DNA from: Flavobacterium tiangeerense
Lineage (GTDB): Bacteria; Bacteroidota; Bacteroidia; Flavobacteriales; Flavobacteriaceae
Direction: 5' to 3'
NCBI RefSeq assembly: GCF_007830355.1
Contig: NZ_VLKO01000001.1
Span: 124,001-188,000, forward strand
Length of the DNA stretch: 64,000 nucleotides
Shown piece after piece: positions 33,335-41,491 of the stretch (position 1 is the stretch's first letter; each line of letters opens with the position of its first letter). Position numbers and translations under genes: made by a program. The notes under the pieces were generated by a model. That model ran no database searches. It was not told where the DNA came from and saw nothing but the letters and a program-made list of their open reading frames with translations.

Positions 33335-35299
33335 TTAGTCGGAAATAATAGGATTCTTTTCAACAAAATACATTTTGATTTCTCCCTTCCCTTTTGCGTG
33401 AATGTTGCCGCGGTATTGAAAAACAAAAGATTCATCATCCTTGATTAAATCATATAGTGATTCGCTTATATTTACTTTACCTACAATTCCATTGCTTTCA
33501 ATTCTGCTAGCCGTATTCACCGTATCGCCCCACACATCATATTGAAACTTTTTTATTCCTACGATACCAGCTACAATGGGTCCTGCATGAATTCCTAATC
33601 GCATCTCAAAGGCTGGATTATTATTTGCTTCGTTATTAATTTTCCTTTTAGACATAAAATCCTGCATTTCTAATCCTGCAAGTACAATATTTGTTAAAGA
33701 TTCTTTATCAGGCTTGGGGATACCACCAGCTGCCATATAAGAATCACCTATTGTTTTAATTTTTTCAATTTTGTATTTTTCAGTGATTAAATCAAAAGCT
33801 TTGAAACAGGTATTTATTTCTTCAACTAAATTTTGAGGAGACATTTTCTCGGCGGTTTGAGTAAAGGATTTAAAATCTGAGAAAAGAATCGAAACTAAAT
33901 TAAAGTCTCGGGCATTAACAAAACCCTTTTCTTTTAATTCTTGTGCAATTTCTTCAGGTAAAATATTTAGCAATAGCTCTTCAGAGAGGTCTTTTTCAAT
34001 TTTTAAAGCAATTTTAGATTTTCGTGTATAGTTTAATCTATTCCATAATCCTAAAGCTACAAGAACAATAAAGCCTAATGAGATAATGATAATATTGCGT
34101 TGCGTTTCCTTTTTTTGAACTTCTTCTTTATGTTTGATTTCAACAGCATGTTCCTTATTTACATGAGAGATACTATCTAGTAACTGTTGACGTTGAAACT
34201 CCATATTCATCATTTTATTTGAAGTTTCGCCAGATTTTAAACTGTCCTTAAAATTTATTGATTTTTCATAAAAATGAAGAGCCAATTTATCATTTTGACT
34301 AGATTTATAAGCTTTATAAAGACAATCACATGCCTCTTTTTTTACAGATATAGCTCCTATTTTTTGGGCGGTAGTATAACCTTTTAAACATTTTGTAATT
34401 GCTTGCTTATTTTTACCTACATTATTTAGTATTTTTCCAAGGGCAACTTCTGCTATGCTTATATATTGTAGACTATTAATTTCGGTAGCATATTTTAAAG
34501 AAAGATTGTAGTTAAATAATGCTCGCTGAAAATTTGATTGTTTAAAAAACAATTCGCCTAAACTCGATAAAATTTCAATTTTTAATTGTTTATCATTTAT
34601 TTGGTTTGCATTCTCTAATGCTTGGTTTAAATTTTTTAGTGCTTTTGGGTAATTGGATAATTTTATATAAACAATCCCAGACGCATTTAAGTTTTGAGAG
34701 ATTGCTTTTAAATCAGTACTATTTTTATAAATCAAATAAGATTTACGAAAGTATTTAAGTGCATTGGGATAATCTTCTACTTGTGAATATATTGCACCAA
34801 TATTTTGAGAGGTTCCTGCAGTCATTTTCATATCTTTGAGCTCTTCTTGAACAACAATTGCTTGTTTATAATAATTTAAGGCTTCTAGATAGTTTCCTAA
34901 ATAATAATAAACCCCTCCGATATTATTTAAAATAGAAGAAATTCCTTTTTTGTACTTTGTTTTTTTATATACTTCGTTACTTTTCTTAAAAAAGTGTAAA
35001 GCATTTGAATAATCTCCTTTATAATAAAAGGTTACTGCTTTATAACTAAAACAGTCACCCACATTTTTACTTTTACCCAAATGATTATAAATCCTTAAAC
35101 TTTTGTCAAATAAGAGTAATGATTTTGAATACTCTCCTGCATCTTGATATTTCATACCAAGATTTAGAATAGAGTCAGCCATTTTAATATTTTCCTTTTT
35201 TGTTAGAATAATTTTTTGTTTAATTCTTGATTGCCCAAAAAAAGATATTCCATTAAATAATAGAAAAATAGAGAAAACAATTTGTATGACTCTTTTCAT
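33335..35299 (-). CDS. TPR-domain class III adenylate cyclase
   Basis: A 654-residue protein. A signal peptide/anchor (MKRVIQIVFSIFLLFNGISFF) and about eight TPR repeats (40-370) precede a membrane helix (IIIISLGFIVLVALGLW, about 405-422) and a cytoplasmic class III cyclase domain (about 450-650). The metal-binding Asp residues are in ILFSDFKSF and TIGDSYMAA. The adenine-type residues are Lys in KIKTIGD and Asp in QYDVWGDTVN, and the Asn/Arg pair is in NTASR. This pattern specifies ATP, so the product should be cAMP. It lies between precursor genes and may supply the cNMP-binding protein of the export operon. A signal sensed by its TPR region remains unknown. Confidence 0.92.
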   Translation of the reverse strand: MKRVIQIVFSIFLLFNGISFFGQSRIKQKIILTKKENIKMADSILNLGMKYQDAGEYSKSLLLFDKSLRIYNHLGKSKNVGDCFSYKAVTFYYKGDYSNALHFFKKSNEVYKKTKYKKGISSILNNIGGVYYYLGNYLEALNYYKQAIVVQEELKDMKMTAGTSQNIGAIYSQVEDYPNALKYFRKSYLIYKNSTDLKAISQNLNASGIVYIKLSNYPKALKNLNQALENANQINDKQLKIEILSSLGELFFKQSNFQRALFNYNLSLKYATEINSLQYISIAEVALGKILNNVGKNKQAITKCLKGYTTAQKIGAISVKKEACDCLYKAYKSSQNDKLALHFYEKSINFKDSLKSGETSNKMMNMEFQRQQLLDSISHVNKEHAVEIKHKEEVQKKETQRNIIIISLGFIVLVALGLWNRLNYTRKSKIALKIEKDLSEELLLNILPEEIAQELKEKGFVNARDFNLVSILFSDFKSFTQTAEKMSPQNLVEEINTCFKAFDLITEKYKIEKIKTIGDSYMAAGGIPKPDKESLTNIVLAGLEMQDFMSKRKINNEANNNPAFEMRLGIHAGPIVAGIVGIKKFQYDVWGDTVNTASRIESNGIVGKVNISESLYDLIKDDESFVFQYRGNIHAKGKGEIKMYFVEKNPIISD

Positions 35300-35325
35300 G
35301 AGTATAGTTGTTATGATTAAATATG

Positions 35326-35362
35326 AAAACGTACATATTCAAGTTTAGAATAGGTACGTTTT
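35326..35362 (-). terminator. Terminator of precursor gene 1
   Basis: A perfect 9-bp inverted repeat, AAAACGTAC ... GTACGTTTT, with a 19-nt loop and a T run on the minus strand. It lies 30 bp after the stop of the precursor at 35392 and separates it from the cyclase gene. Confidence 0.65.
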
Positions 35363-35391
35363 TAATATTTAAAATTGCAAATAAGTTAAAT

Positions 35392-35721
35392 TTATTTAAA
35401 GATATCCCCTGTATAATTGTTGGGCTTAATTATAACTGGGGGTATTATATCTCCATCCCCACCTGATACAATGTCTAATTGCTCTTCATTTAATTCTACA
35501 TCATCCATATTAACCTCAGCTGGAATATTGATGAAAATTGTTGAGAAATTTGTTTGATCAACAAATGCAATATTCTTCCCCTCTGGCAAATGAAAAGGCT
35601 GCCCTAAAAATTTTTCTATAGTTGTGATGGGGCTAGCTATTAAATTGCTTTTAAAAGTTGGATCTTGCCATGCCTTTTTAATAATTGCATCTAGAATTTT
35701 TTGGTCTTTAGTTAATTCCAT
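35392..35721 (-). CDS. NHLP-leader precursor 1 (separate copy)
   Basis: A 109-residue precursor set apart from the others by the cyclase gene. The leader keeps the family pattern (LDAIIKKAWQDPTFKSNLIA, GKNIAFVDQTNFSTIFINIP, ELNEEQLDIVSGG). The core is 21 residues, beginning DGDIIPPVIIKPNNYTGDIF: acidic start, Pro-containing, no Cys. It has its own terminator and its own copy of the 17-bp upstream element at 35786. Confidence 0.88.
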   Translation of the reverse strand: MELTKDQKILDAIIKKAWQDPTFKSNLIASPITTIEKFLGQPFHLPEGKNIAFVDQTNFSTIFINIPAEVNMDDVELNEEQLDIVSGGDGDIIPPVIIKPNNYTGDIFK

Positions 35722-35785
35722 TTTTGTAGTTTTTATTAATTCATTTTTAGAATTGTGAAATTAACTTCTTATTTACGAACAGAAA

Positions 35786-35802
35786 TGCCAAAAATGCTGA
35801 CA
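35786..35802 (-). promoter_or_regulatory. 17-bp TGCCA...GACA element upstream of precursor 1
   Basis: TGCCAAAAATGCTGACA, 65 bp upstream of the start, is the fifth copy of the element found four times upstream of the seven-gene precursor run. Conservation at an unlinked promoter argues for a regulatory role. Confidence 0.6.
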
Positions 35803-35889
35803 AAAAGATTCATTAATTGATCAGCATAAGGTTTCTTAAAAGAATTTTTCTCCTATTAATTATTATGAATTGAATGATTCACTAATAAA

Positions 35890-35931
35890 ATTCATCTGAG
35901 ATATCGGGTTCAAATCTCGGTATCGCTACAA
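35890..35931 (+). repeat. tRNA 3'-half scar, copy 3 (most decayed)
   Basis: ATTCAT-CTGAG-AT-ATCGGG then TTCAAATCTCGG-TATCGCTAC aligns with scar 1 after a 4-nt deletion (AACC) and a few substitutions in the variable loop and T stem. A weak palindrome, GTTTAAA-T-TTTAAAC (about 35950-35964), follows where scars 1 and 2 have terminators. This is the right boundary of the peptide locus. Confidence 0.6.
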
Positions 35932-36099
35932 GTTTTAAAAATCAAAAAGTTTAAATTTTAAACGGTATTAAAGCAATTTAACACCACTTTTTTATGTATA
36001 ATTTGTTGCGATATTTGCCATGTGAACACCATTAAAGTAGACGAATTTATGGCATAAGCTAAAGGAATTTTAATCGCCGTTGAAATTATTGCAGCTACT

Positions 36100-36222
36100 A
36101 CTAAATATATTACAAAAGAACGGGTTCAAGATTTAGAGCATCAACTAAACGATAGACCCAAAAAAAAAAGATTTGGTTATAAAACACCAAAACAAGTTCA
36201 TTTAAATATATTAACAAATCAG
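36100..36222 (+). pseudogene. IS30-like transposase C-terminal remnant
   Basis: The frame reads ITKERVQDLEHQLNDRPKKK and then RFGYKTPKQVHLN, matching the NRPRKRLGFKTPNEV tail of IS30-family transposases. The upstream domain is missing and a stop lies at 36055-36057 in the same frame. The element is dead; no terminal repeats were identified. It lies about 170 bp from tRNA scar 3. Confidence 0.6.
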
Positions 36223-36271
36223 CTAAAACTTATAATTATAACTCTAATCCGCCCATTAAAAATTCATCCCC

Positions 36272-36304
36272 AACCGCAATTGCTAAGCTTTTGCGGTTTT
36301 TTTG
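36272..36304 (+). terminator. Rho-independent terminator
   Basis: AACCGCAA (36272-36279) pairs with TTGCGGTT (36291-36298), followed by TTTTTTTG. It insulates the OmpA-like gene from the transposase remnant. Confidence 0.7.
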
Positions 36305-36401
36305 TGCTTTTTCAAAATAAGGATTTAAAAAAACAAACAACTGACTATTAGTTATTTATGATTTTTTCCTAAATTTGATAAGAATCTTAATCACAAAAAT
36401 T

Positions 36402-37304
36402 ATGTCAAAAAAAATTCTTTATCTTTTAGGAATTGCACTTACCATTATTTTAGGTATGTTTTTGTACCAAAACTACTGTTGCAATTGCTGTATGAAGCCT
36501 CCGAAATTAGACAACTCAACTACTGTTGTCAATAACAAGAGAACTGGTTTAGTTCCTTTTACAATTAAAGGGAGTGATTTCGACTACCATTGTAATGACA
36601 ATATAAAATTTGTCAAAAACGAAAAAGCTGCTCTTGTACCCTTTTCTGATTCTGTTGCAATTGGATTTAAAAATCTGAAAACAGCATTGCAATCTAATCC
36701 TAATAAAAAAATTAAGATTACAGGTTATGCCACTTCCGACGAAAAAAACACCACAACTTTTCAGAATTTAGCCCTGGCTCGAGCTAATGATCTAAAAAAG
36801 TATTTAATTTCAACTGGTTTTGATGCCAATTCTTTTGTTTTAGAAGGAGAAATTAAAGATAAATGGGAAATGAATTCAGACACACTTATTGGTCCTGCAT
36901 CGTTTAACATCATTGAAAACGAACCCGCAAGCAACAATCAATGGGAGGTGTTAAAAGCAAAAATCAATGCAAATCCACTCGTATTGTATTTCAACACGAA
37001 TGAATCTCGAGAGAACTTGAGTACCGAAGAGCAAACTAAAATTGCTGAAATAGCAACTTATTTAAAAAATGTTCCTAACGCAAAAGTGAGTATTGTAGGG
37101 CATTCCGACAGTGTTGGTGCAAGAGAAGCAAACATTGTTCTGGGACAATCACGTGCTGAATTTGCTAAAGCATTTTTAATAAAAAAAGGAATTGATTCAA
37201 AACAAATTCAAACCAGTTCGCAAGGTCCAGACAATCCAATTGCAGACAACACAAGCGAAGAAGGAAAATCAAAAAACAGAAGAACAGTTGTTACTATAAA
37301 ATAA
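36402..37304 (+). CDS. OmpA-family protein with two OmpA-like domains
   Basis: I start at ATG 36402 (MSKKILYLLGIALTIILGMF), giving a clean N-terminal helix/signal anchor and 300 residues; an upstream start at 36375 adds nine unconserved residues. Domain one (about 75-165) has NPNKKIKITGYATSDE and LARANDLKKYLIS. Domain two (about 195-300) has LYFNTNES, AKVSIVGHSDSVGAREANI, LGQSRAEFAKAFLI and SKNRRTVV. These are the peptidoglycan-binding signature of OmpA/Pal domains. No beta-barrel is present. It lies 18 bp before the helix-hairpin-helix protein gene. Confidence 0.88.
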   Translation: MSKKILYLLGIALTIILGMFLYQNYCCNCCMKPPKLDNSTTVVNNKRTGLVPFTIKGSDFDYHCNDNIKFVKNEKAALVPFSDSVAIGFKNLKTALQSNPNKKIKITGYATSDEKNTTTFQNLALARANDLKKYLISTGFDANSFVLEGEIKDKWEMNSDTLIGPASFNIIENEPASNNQWEVLKAKINANPLVLYFNTNESRENLSTEEQTKIAEIATYLKNVPNAKVSIVGHSDSVGAREANIVLGQSRAEFAKAFLIKKGIDSKQIQTSSQGPDNPIADNTSEEGKSKNRRTVVTIK

Positions 37305-37322
37305 CCAAAAACACATTTAATT

Positions 37323-37868
37323 ATGAATATACCATGTATCTTAATACCCTTAATAGTAGGGTTAATTTGTGCCTTATTAGGCTATTTGTTAGGAAAGTTG
37401 TTGTCCAAAAACAATTCCGATTCAAGTTCTTTGAAAAATGATTTGGATGCTTGTTTGCAAAAATCAAATCAATATTCTAAAACTATTGCCGACTTAGAGG
37501 CTGAATTGGCAAATGCCAAAAAAGCAACTTTTCAATCTTTTGCAACTGTACCCGATGCGCCTAAATTTTTATTCGATTCCGAATTAGCAGCTTCGGTTTT
37601 TGGAAAAAAAATCAAAGAAAATGATTTGAAAATTGTAGAAGGTATTGGTCCAAAAATCGAGGAATTATTTCACGCAGCAGGCATCAAAACTTGGCAAGCT
37701 ATGTCTGAATCCTCTGTTGAAAAACTCCAAAATGTTTTGGATTCAGGTGGCGAAAGATTTTCTGTTCACACACCCGGAACTTGGGCAAGACAAGCTGAAT
37801 TAGCATACCAAGGAAAATGGCAAGAATTAAAAGATTGGCAAGATAAATTAGACGGAGGAAAAGAATAA
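37323..37868 (+). CDS. Membrane-anchored helix-hairpin-helix protein
   Basis: 181 residues with one N-terminal membrane helix (IPLIVGLICALLGYLLGKLL), a coiled-coil linker (about 35-65) and a C-terminal HhH-type domain (LKIVEGIGPKIEELFHAAGI, then KTWQAM and TWARQAELAYQGKWQELK). The VEGIGPK motif suggests a nucleic-acid or protein-contact fold. It is in one operon with the OmpA-like gene and probably works with it at the cell envelope. Function unknown. Confidence 0.85.
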   Translation: MNIPCILIPLIVGLICALLGYLLGKLLSKNNSDSSSLKNDLDACLQKSNQYSKTIADLEAELANAKKATFQSFATVPDAPKFLFDSELAASVFGKKIKENDLKIVEGIGPKIEELFHAAGIKTWQAMSESSVEKLQNVLDSGGERFSVHTPGTWARQAELAYQGKWQELKDWQDKLDGGKE

Positions 37869-37890
37869 AAAAACATTATTTTATTTTTAA

Positions 37891-37927
37891 AAGCTACAAC
37901 GATACTCTTATTTGTTGTAGCTTTTTT
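37891..37927 (+). terminator. Terminator of the OmpA/HhH operon
   Basis: AAGCTACAAC pairs with GTTGTAGCTT across a 13-nt loop, followed by a T run, starting 22 bp after the stop. Confidence 0.85.
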
Positions 37928-38077
37928 GTTTATTTTAAGTTCTTTTATTTGTAAATTTTCACACTCTATTTTTTGACAACGATTTCATTAATTGATTTAC
38001 TTTATGGAAAAAGGAAAAAAGTAACGTTCTACACGCTAAATTGTACATTAAATTTTTCGGACTTAGAATTTTAATTC

Positions 38078-38275
38078 TTGAAATTTGTAGCCGATAATTC
38101 TAACTCAGCTACTACAGGAATGTATACTAAAACCAAAGACTGTAACGATGATGGTGAAATTAGCACAATTACCATTCGAACGTACATAGGAGGAAATACC
38201 TATGGTTCCCCATTGTATTTAAAATTAAAAAAAATCTGCTGGATCATAAAGAAAAAACCTTACTATACCGATTAA
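38078..38275 (+). CDS. Doubtful small reading frame
   Basis: 65 codons from a TTG, or about 50 from the internal ATG at 38120. It reads MYTKTKDCNDDGEISTITIR and onward with no domain I know. The wording is protein-like in the first half and frayed in the second, which suggests a decayed fragment rather than a working gene. It lies between two terminators. Confidence 0.25.
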   Translation: MKFVADNSNSATTGMYTKTKDCNDDGEISTITIRTYIGGNTYGSPLYLKLKKICWIIKKKPYYTD

Positions 38276-38349
38276 AAATCAACATAAATTAAAATTTTAG
38301 ATCCTACTTTAATTGAAATAGAACTTGCCAAAATGTTTTTTAAAACAAA

Positions 38350-38375
38350 AAAGCCCAGCATTTCTGCTGGGCTTT
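38350..38375. terminator. Terminator of the M13 peptidase gene (bidirectional)
   Basis: A perfect 11-bp stem, AAAGCCCAGCA / TGCTGGGCTTT, with a 4-nt loop, 19 bp after the peptidase stop on the minus strand. Confidence 0.85.
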
Positions 38376-38393
38376 CGTTTGATATCAAATAAT

Positions 38394-40412
38394 CTACCAA
38401 ATTTTAACACGTTTATCAGTTGCTAAATAAAGTGAATCTGTTGGCTTAATTTTAAATGCTTCGTAAAATTCTGGAACGTTGCGTACTACAGCATTAATTC
38501 TGAATTTAGCTGGCGAATGTGGATCAGAAGCAATTTGATTGCGTATTGCTTTTTCACGGCTTTTGTCCAACCACACTTGTCCCCAACCTAAAAACACTCT
38601 CTGAATCCCTGTGAAACCATCCATAACTGGTGCTTCTTTTCCGTTAAGGCTTAGTTTGTAGGCTTTAATTGCAATACTTAATCCTCCCAAATCTCCAATG
38701 TTTTCTCCAAGGGTAAACTCTCCGTTAAGATTCAAATCTGGAAATACTTTGAAAGTACTGTATTGATCTACTAATGATTTTGTTTTGGCTTTAAAAGCAG
38801 TTAAATCTTGTGGTGTCCACCAGTTTCTCATAACCCCTTCACCATCAAAAGTACTTCCTTGATCGTCAAAACCATGACCAATTTCATGACCAATTACCGC
38901 TCCAATTCCGCCATAATTCACGGCGTCTTCTGCTTTTAAATTAAAGAAAGGCGGTTGCAAAATAGCTGCTGGAAATACAATTTCGTTTAAGGTAGGATTG
39001 TAATAGGCGTTGACCGTTTGAGGTGTCATGCCCCACTCTGTTCTGTCAACAGGTTTTCCTAACTTGTTTAACATTCTGTTGTATTCAAATACTCTAGCTC
39101 TTTCTGCATTTCCATACAAATCGTTTTTAGCTACTTTTAATGCTGAATAATCTCTCCATTGGTCTGGATAACCAATTTTAATCATGAATTTATCTACTTT
39201 GGCAAGCGCCTCTTTCTTGGTGTTTGCACTCATCCAATCTAGCTTCTTGATACTTTCTGCATAAGCTTTCAAAAGATTTTTCACCATTCCGGTCATGCGT
39301 TCTTTTGCTTCTGGCGAGAAATGCTTTTTCACATATACTTTACCTACTATTTCTCCCAAACCACCGTTAACACTGCTTACACCTCTTTTCCAATCTTCTT
39401 CCTGAGCTTCTGTACCGTAAAGTGTTTTTCCGTAAAAGTCAAAATTTTGTTTGTCTAAAGCTGTTGTTAAATAATTGGAAGTATTGTTAATCAAACTCCA
39501 TTTAAGGTACGTTTTCCAAGTATCAATTGGCGTGTTTTTGATAATAGTATTTAAGCTTTTGGTATATTCCACCTGAGAAATTACGATTGTTTTTTCTTTA
39601 TCAATACCTGCATTTTTAAGCATTGCATTCCAATCGAAATCAGCCATTAATTTTTTTAAATCGGCTACATTGTATTTGTTATACAGTTTTGCCGTGTTTC
39701 TGGTTTCCTCTTTTTTCATGTGGTTGGTAGCCAATACGGTTTCCAAAGCCATGATTTTAGAAGCACTTTCAGCTGCATTTGGAAGCCCCACCAACTGCAA
39801 CATTTTTTCGATATGTGCTACATATTTCGCACGTGTTTCCACCATTTTAGCATCAGCTTGCAAATAGTATTCTCTTTCAGGAAGACCTAATCCGCCTTGC
39901 CAAGTCATTAACGTGTACTGTTTTGGGTTTTTAAAATCTTCGGTAACCACTACAGAGAAAGGCATTGAAACTCCTGTTCTGTTTGATTTTCCAAAATAAG
40001 CTGCCAAGTCCGTATAATTTGCAATAGCATCAATATTTTTCAATTCTGGTTGAATAGGCGCAATTCCTTTGGCATCACGGTCTTTTCTGTTCATGAAAGA
40101 GCTGTAGTAATCGCCAATTTTCTGTTCGTCTGAACCTTCGGCAAAAGTACCCTTTGATGCTTCTTCGATAATCGCTTTTACATCTTTTTGAGATTGATCA
40201 TACAAGATATCAAAAGCACCGTAAGACGTTTTATCAGCTGGAATTTTATTGTTTTTTACCCAAGTTCCGTTTACATAGGCATCAAAATTGTCACCAGGAT
40301 TCACAAGCGTGTCCATATTTTTTTTGGTAATACCCGAAATTAATTCTTCTTTTTTATTGCACGAAGCCATGAGAACGACTGCAGCAACCAAAGAAATTTT
40401 TAGATTTTTCAT
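38394..40412 (-). CDS. M13-family zinc metallopeptidase (neprilysin/PepO-like lipoprotein)
   Basis: 672 residues, the normal M13 length. The lipoprotein signal is MKNLKISLVAAVVLMASC, so it is probably anchored in a membrane facing the periplasm. The M13 N-terminal domain fills about 30-420. The zinc site is HEIGH in AVIGHEIGHGFDDQG, with the third ligand Glu and stabilising Asp in GENIGDLGGL. The substrate clamp is NAYYNP and the C-terminus ends in the family VKIW-like tail (KRVKIW). It degrades exported peptides. It is monocistronic, flanked by a terminator and an intergenic gap. Confidence 0.95.
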   Translation of the reverse strand: MKNLKISLVAAVVLMASCNKKEELISGITKKNMDTLVNPGDNFDAYVNGTWVKNNKIPADKTSYGAFDILYDQSQKDVKAIIEEASKGTFAEGSDEQKIGDYYSSFMNRKDRDAKGIAPIQPELKNIDAIANYTDLAAYFGKSNRTGVSMPFSVVVTEDFKNPKQYTLMTWQGGLGLPEREYYLQADAKMVETRAKYVAHIEKMLQLVGLPNAAESASKIMALETVLATNHMKKEETRNTAKLYNKYNVADLKKLMADFDWNAMLKNAGIDKEKTIVISQVEYTKSLNTIIKNTPIDTWKTYLKWSLINNTSNYLTTALDKQNFDFYGKTLYGTEAQEEDWKRGVSSVNGGLGEIVGKVYVKKHFSPEAKERMTGMVKNLLKAYAESIKKLDWMSANTKKEALAKVDKFMIKIGYPDQWRDYSALKVAKNDLYGNAERARVFEYNRMLNKLGKPVDRTEWGMTPQTVNAYYNPTLNEIVFPAAILQPPFFNLKAEDAVNYGGIGAVIGHEIGHGFDDQGSTFDGEGVMRNWWTPQDLTAFKAKTKSLVDQYSTFKVFPDLNLNGEFTLGENIGDLGGLSIAIKAYKLSLNGKEAPVMDGFTGIQRVFLGWGQVWLDKSREKAIRNQIASDPHSPAKFRINAVVRNVPEFYEAFKIKPTDSLYLATDKRVKIW

Positions 40413-40811
40413 TATTGAAGGTTTATTAGTTGGTTTAATATATTCTTACATTATAACTAGTTAGTTGCTATTTTAGTAAATTGTTACATTAAAAAGTACC
40501 AATCGTATTCTTTATGAAATTTAATGAGTGATTTACTTTATTTGAAAATATATTCTCAACTAAGGATTTAAAGATTGTATTATTCTGAACATTTTGCGGT
40601 ATAAACAATTGTTATAAACTGAAAAATGTGGTGATTAAGTTAATTAGTCACTTTATAACGTTCCCGTGCTGCACGCGGTTTGGTCTAAATTAGCGTTATT
40701 TTTATCATTAGAAAATTCTTACAAATACAAAGCCATATTTCCATTAAGCCTATTGCCCCAAATCCGTTGGAGTGGCTATTAGGCGTTCGCTTTTTTTCGT
40801 TCAATTAATTT
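40413..40811. other. Intergenic stretch with an imperfect hairpin
   Basis: At 40748-40784 GCCTATTGCCCCAA pairs imperfectly with TTGGAGTGGCTATTAGGC, followed by GTTCGCTTTTTTT. On the minus strand it lies just after the lipoprotein gene at 40812, so it may be a terminator or a cassette-type recombination site (compare 41361). A GTGCTGCACGC palindrome lies near 40666. No gene. Confidence 0.4.
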
Positions 40812-41303
40812 CTACTTATAATATTCATCTTGCATTTTTCTAAACTCTTTTTTTGAAAATTTAAATTTCGAATTTGAATATGGCCTTAATTGATTAAGCA
40901 TGAAAATTTTAACTGGCTCACTGCTAAGAACGTCGTAATAATGTCCTTTAACCAAATCGTAATCATTTAAGTGTCTATTAAATAATTTTCTAATATTTAC
41001 ATAATCTCTGTCGACTAAAGTTTTAAAAGCAATACAACGCAACAAAGGAACTTCACATTCTGTAATTTGTACCAATTCGATATCAGTTAGATTACTACGG
41101 AAAATTTCATATTCTTTATTTTGTTTTCCACTTCTATTAATCTCAAGATTGGTAAGTCTAAAATCCCAAATTATATTCTTTACTCGTTCATTTTTTATTA
41201 TTTCTTTTAAAAGTATAGTTGGTTGAAAATGTTTTTCTTTTTCATCTTTATTCGCGCATTTAAAAAACAACAAAACCATTAATGTCAATATAATTCTTTT
41301 CAT
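40812..41303 (-). CDS. Orphan lipoprotein 1
   Basis: 163 residues with a lipoprotein signal (MKRIILTLMVLLFFKCANKD, Cys16). The mature part includes IIWDFRLTNLEINRSGKQNK, and a helical middle with LRCIAFKTLVDRDY and KLFNRHLNDYDLVKGHYYDV. I recognise no named family, although the helical middle is reminiscent of HEAT-type repeats. It is flanked by hairpin elements on both sides and resembles a single-gene cassette. Confidence 0.65.
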   Translation of the reverse strand: MKRIILTLMVLLFFKCANKDEKEKHFQPTILLKEIIKNERVKNIIWDFRLTNLEINRSGKQNKEYEIFRSNLTDIELVQITECEVPLLRCIAFKTLVDRDYVNIRKLFNRHLNDYDLVKGHYYDVLSSEPVKIFMLNQLRPYSNSKFKFSKKEFRKMQDEYYK

Positions 41304-41360
41304 TTGAATAATTCATGTTAAAATCAAAAAGTATCTTTCTCGATTCTGCGGTAAAGTGAA

Positions 41361-41484
41361 GCCTAACGTTTCGCCACTTTGAGATTGCTGGAAGTTAGTA
41401 ACCGCTCAATTTTCGGCTTAACGAAAACTTGATGCGAAACGGTAATTCCACTAAATTCCAGCTAACTCAAAATGGTGGTTAGCA
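41361..41484 (-). repeat. attC-like long imperfect hairpin between two orphan lipoprotein genes
   Basis: On the minus strand the element begins TGCTAAC 7 bp after the stop of the gene at 41492 and ends GTTAGGC 57 bp before the start of the next gene. The arms pair (CCACCATTTTGAG with CTCAAAGTGG; GCTGGAA with TTCCAGC). An inner stem, CGCATCAAGTTTTCG / CGAAAATTGAGCG, surrounds TTAAGC. GTTAGGC fits the integron R' core GTTRRRY, and TGCTAAC only partly fits RYYYAAC. The 124-bp length is typical of attC sites. No integrase is in the window. Confidence 0.45.
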
Positions 41485-41491
41485 AACGTAT

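Noticed and set aside
11769-35721. Lanthipeptide, thiazole/oxazole or radical-SAM tailoring enzymes
   Set aside because: I looked for LanM, YcaO-type and CxxxCxxC signatures in all large genes of the locus and found none.
32770-35802. All five 17-bp elements as sigma-54 promoters
   Set aside because: Only the copy at 32812 has the GC at the correct -12 distance; the others keep only TGGCA or less.
1-36400. Integrase or relaxase genes of the islands
   Set aside because: No tyrosine or serine recombinase is visible in the window, so the tRNA-scar interpretation rests on the repeats alone.
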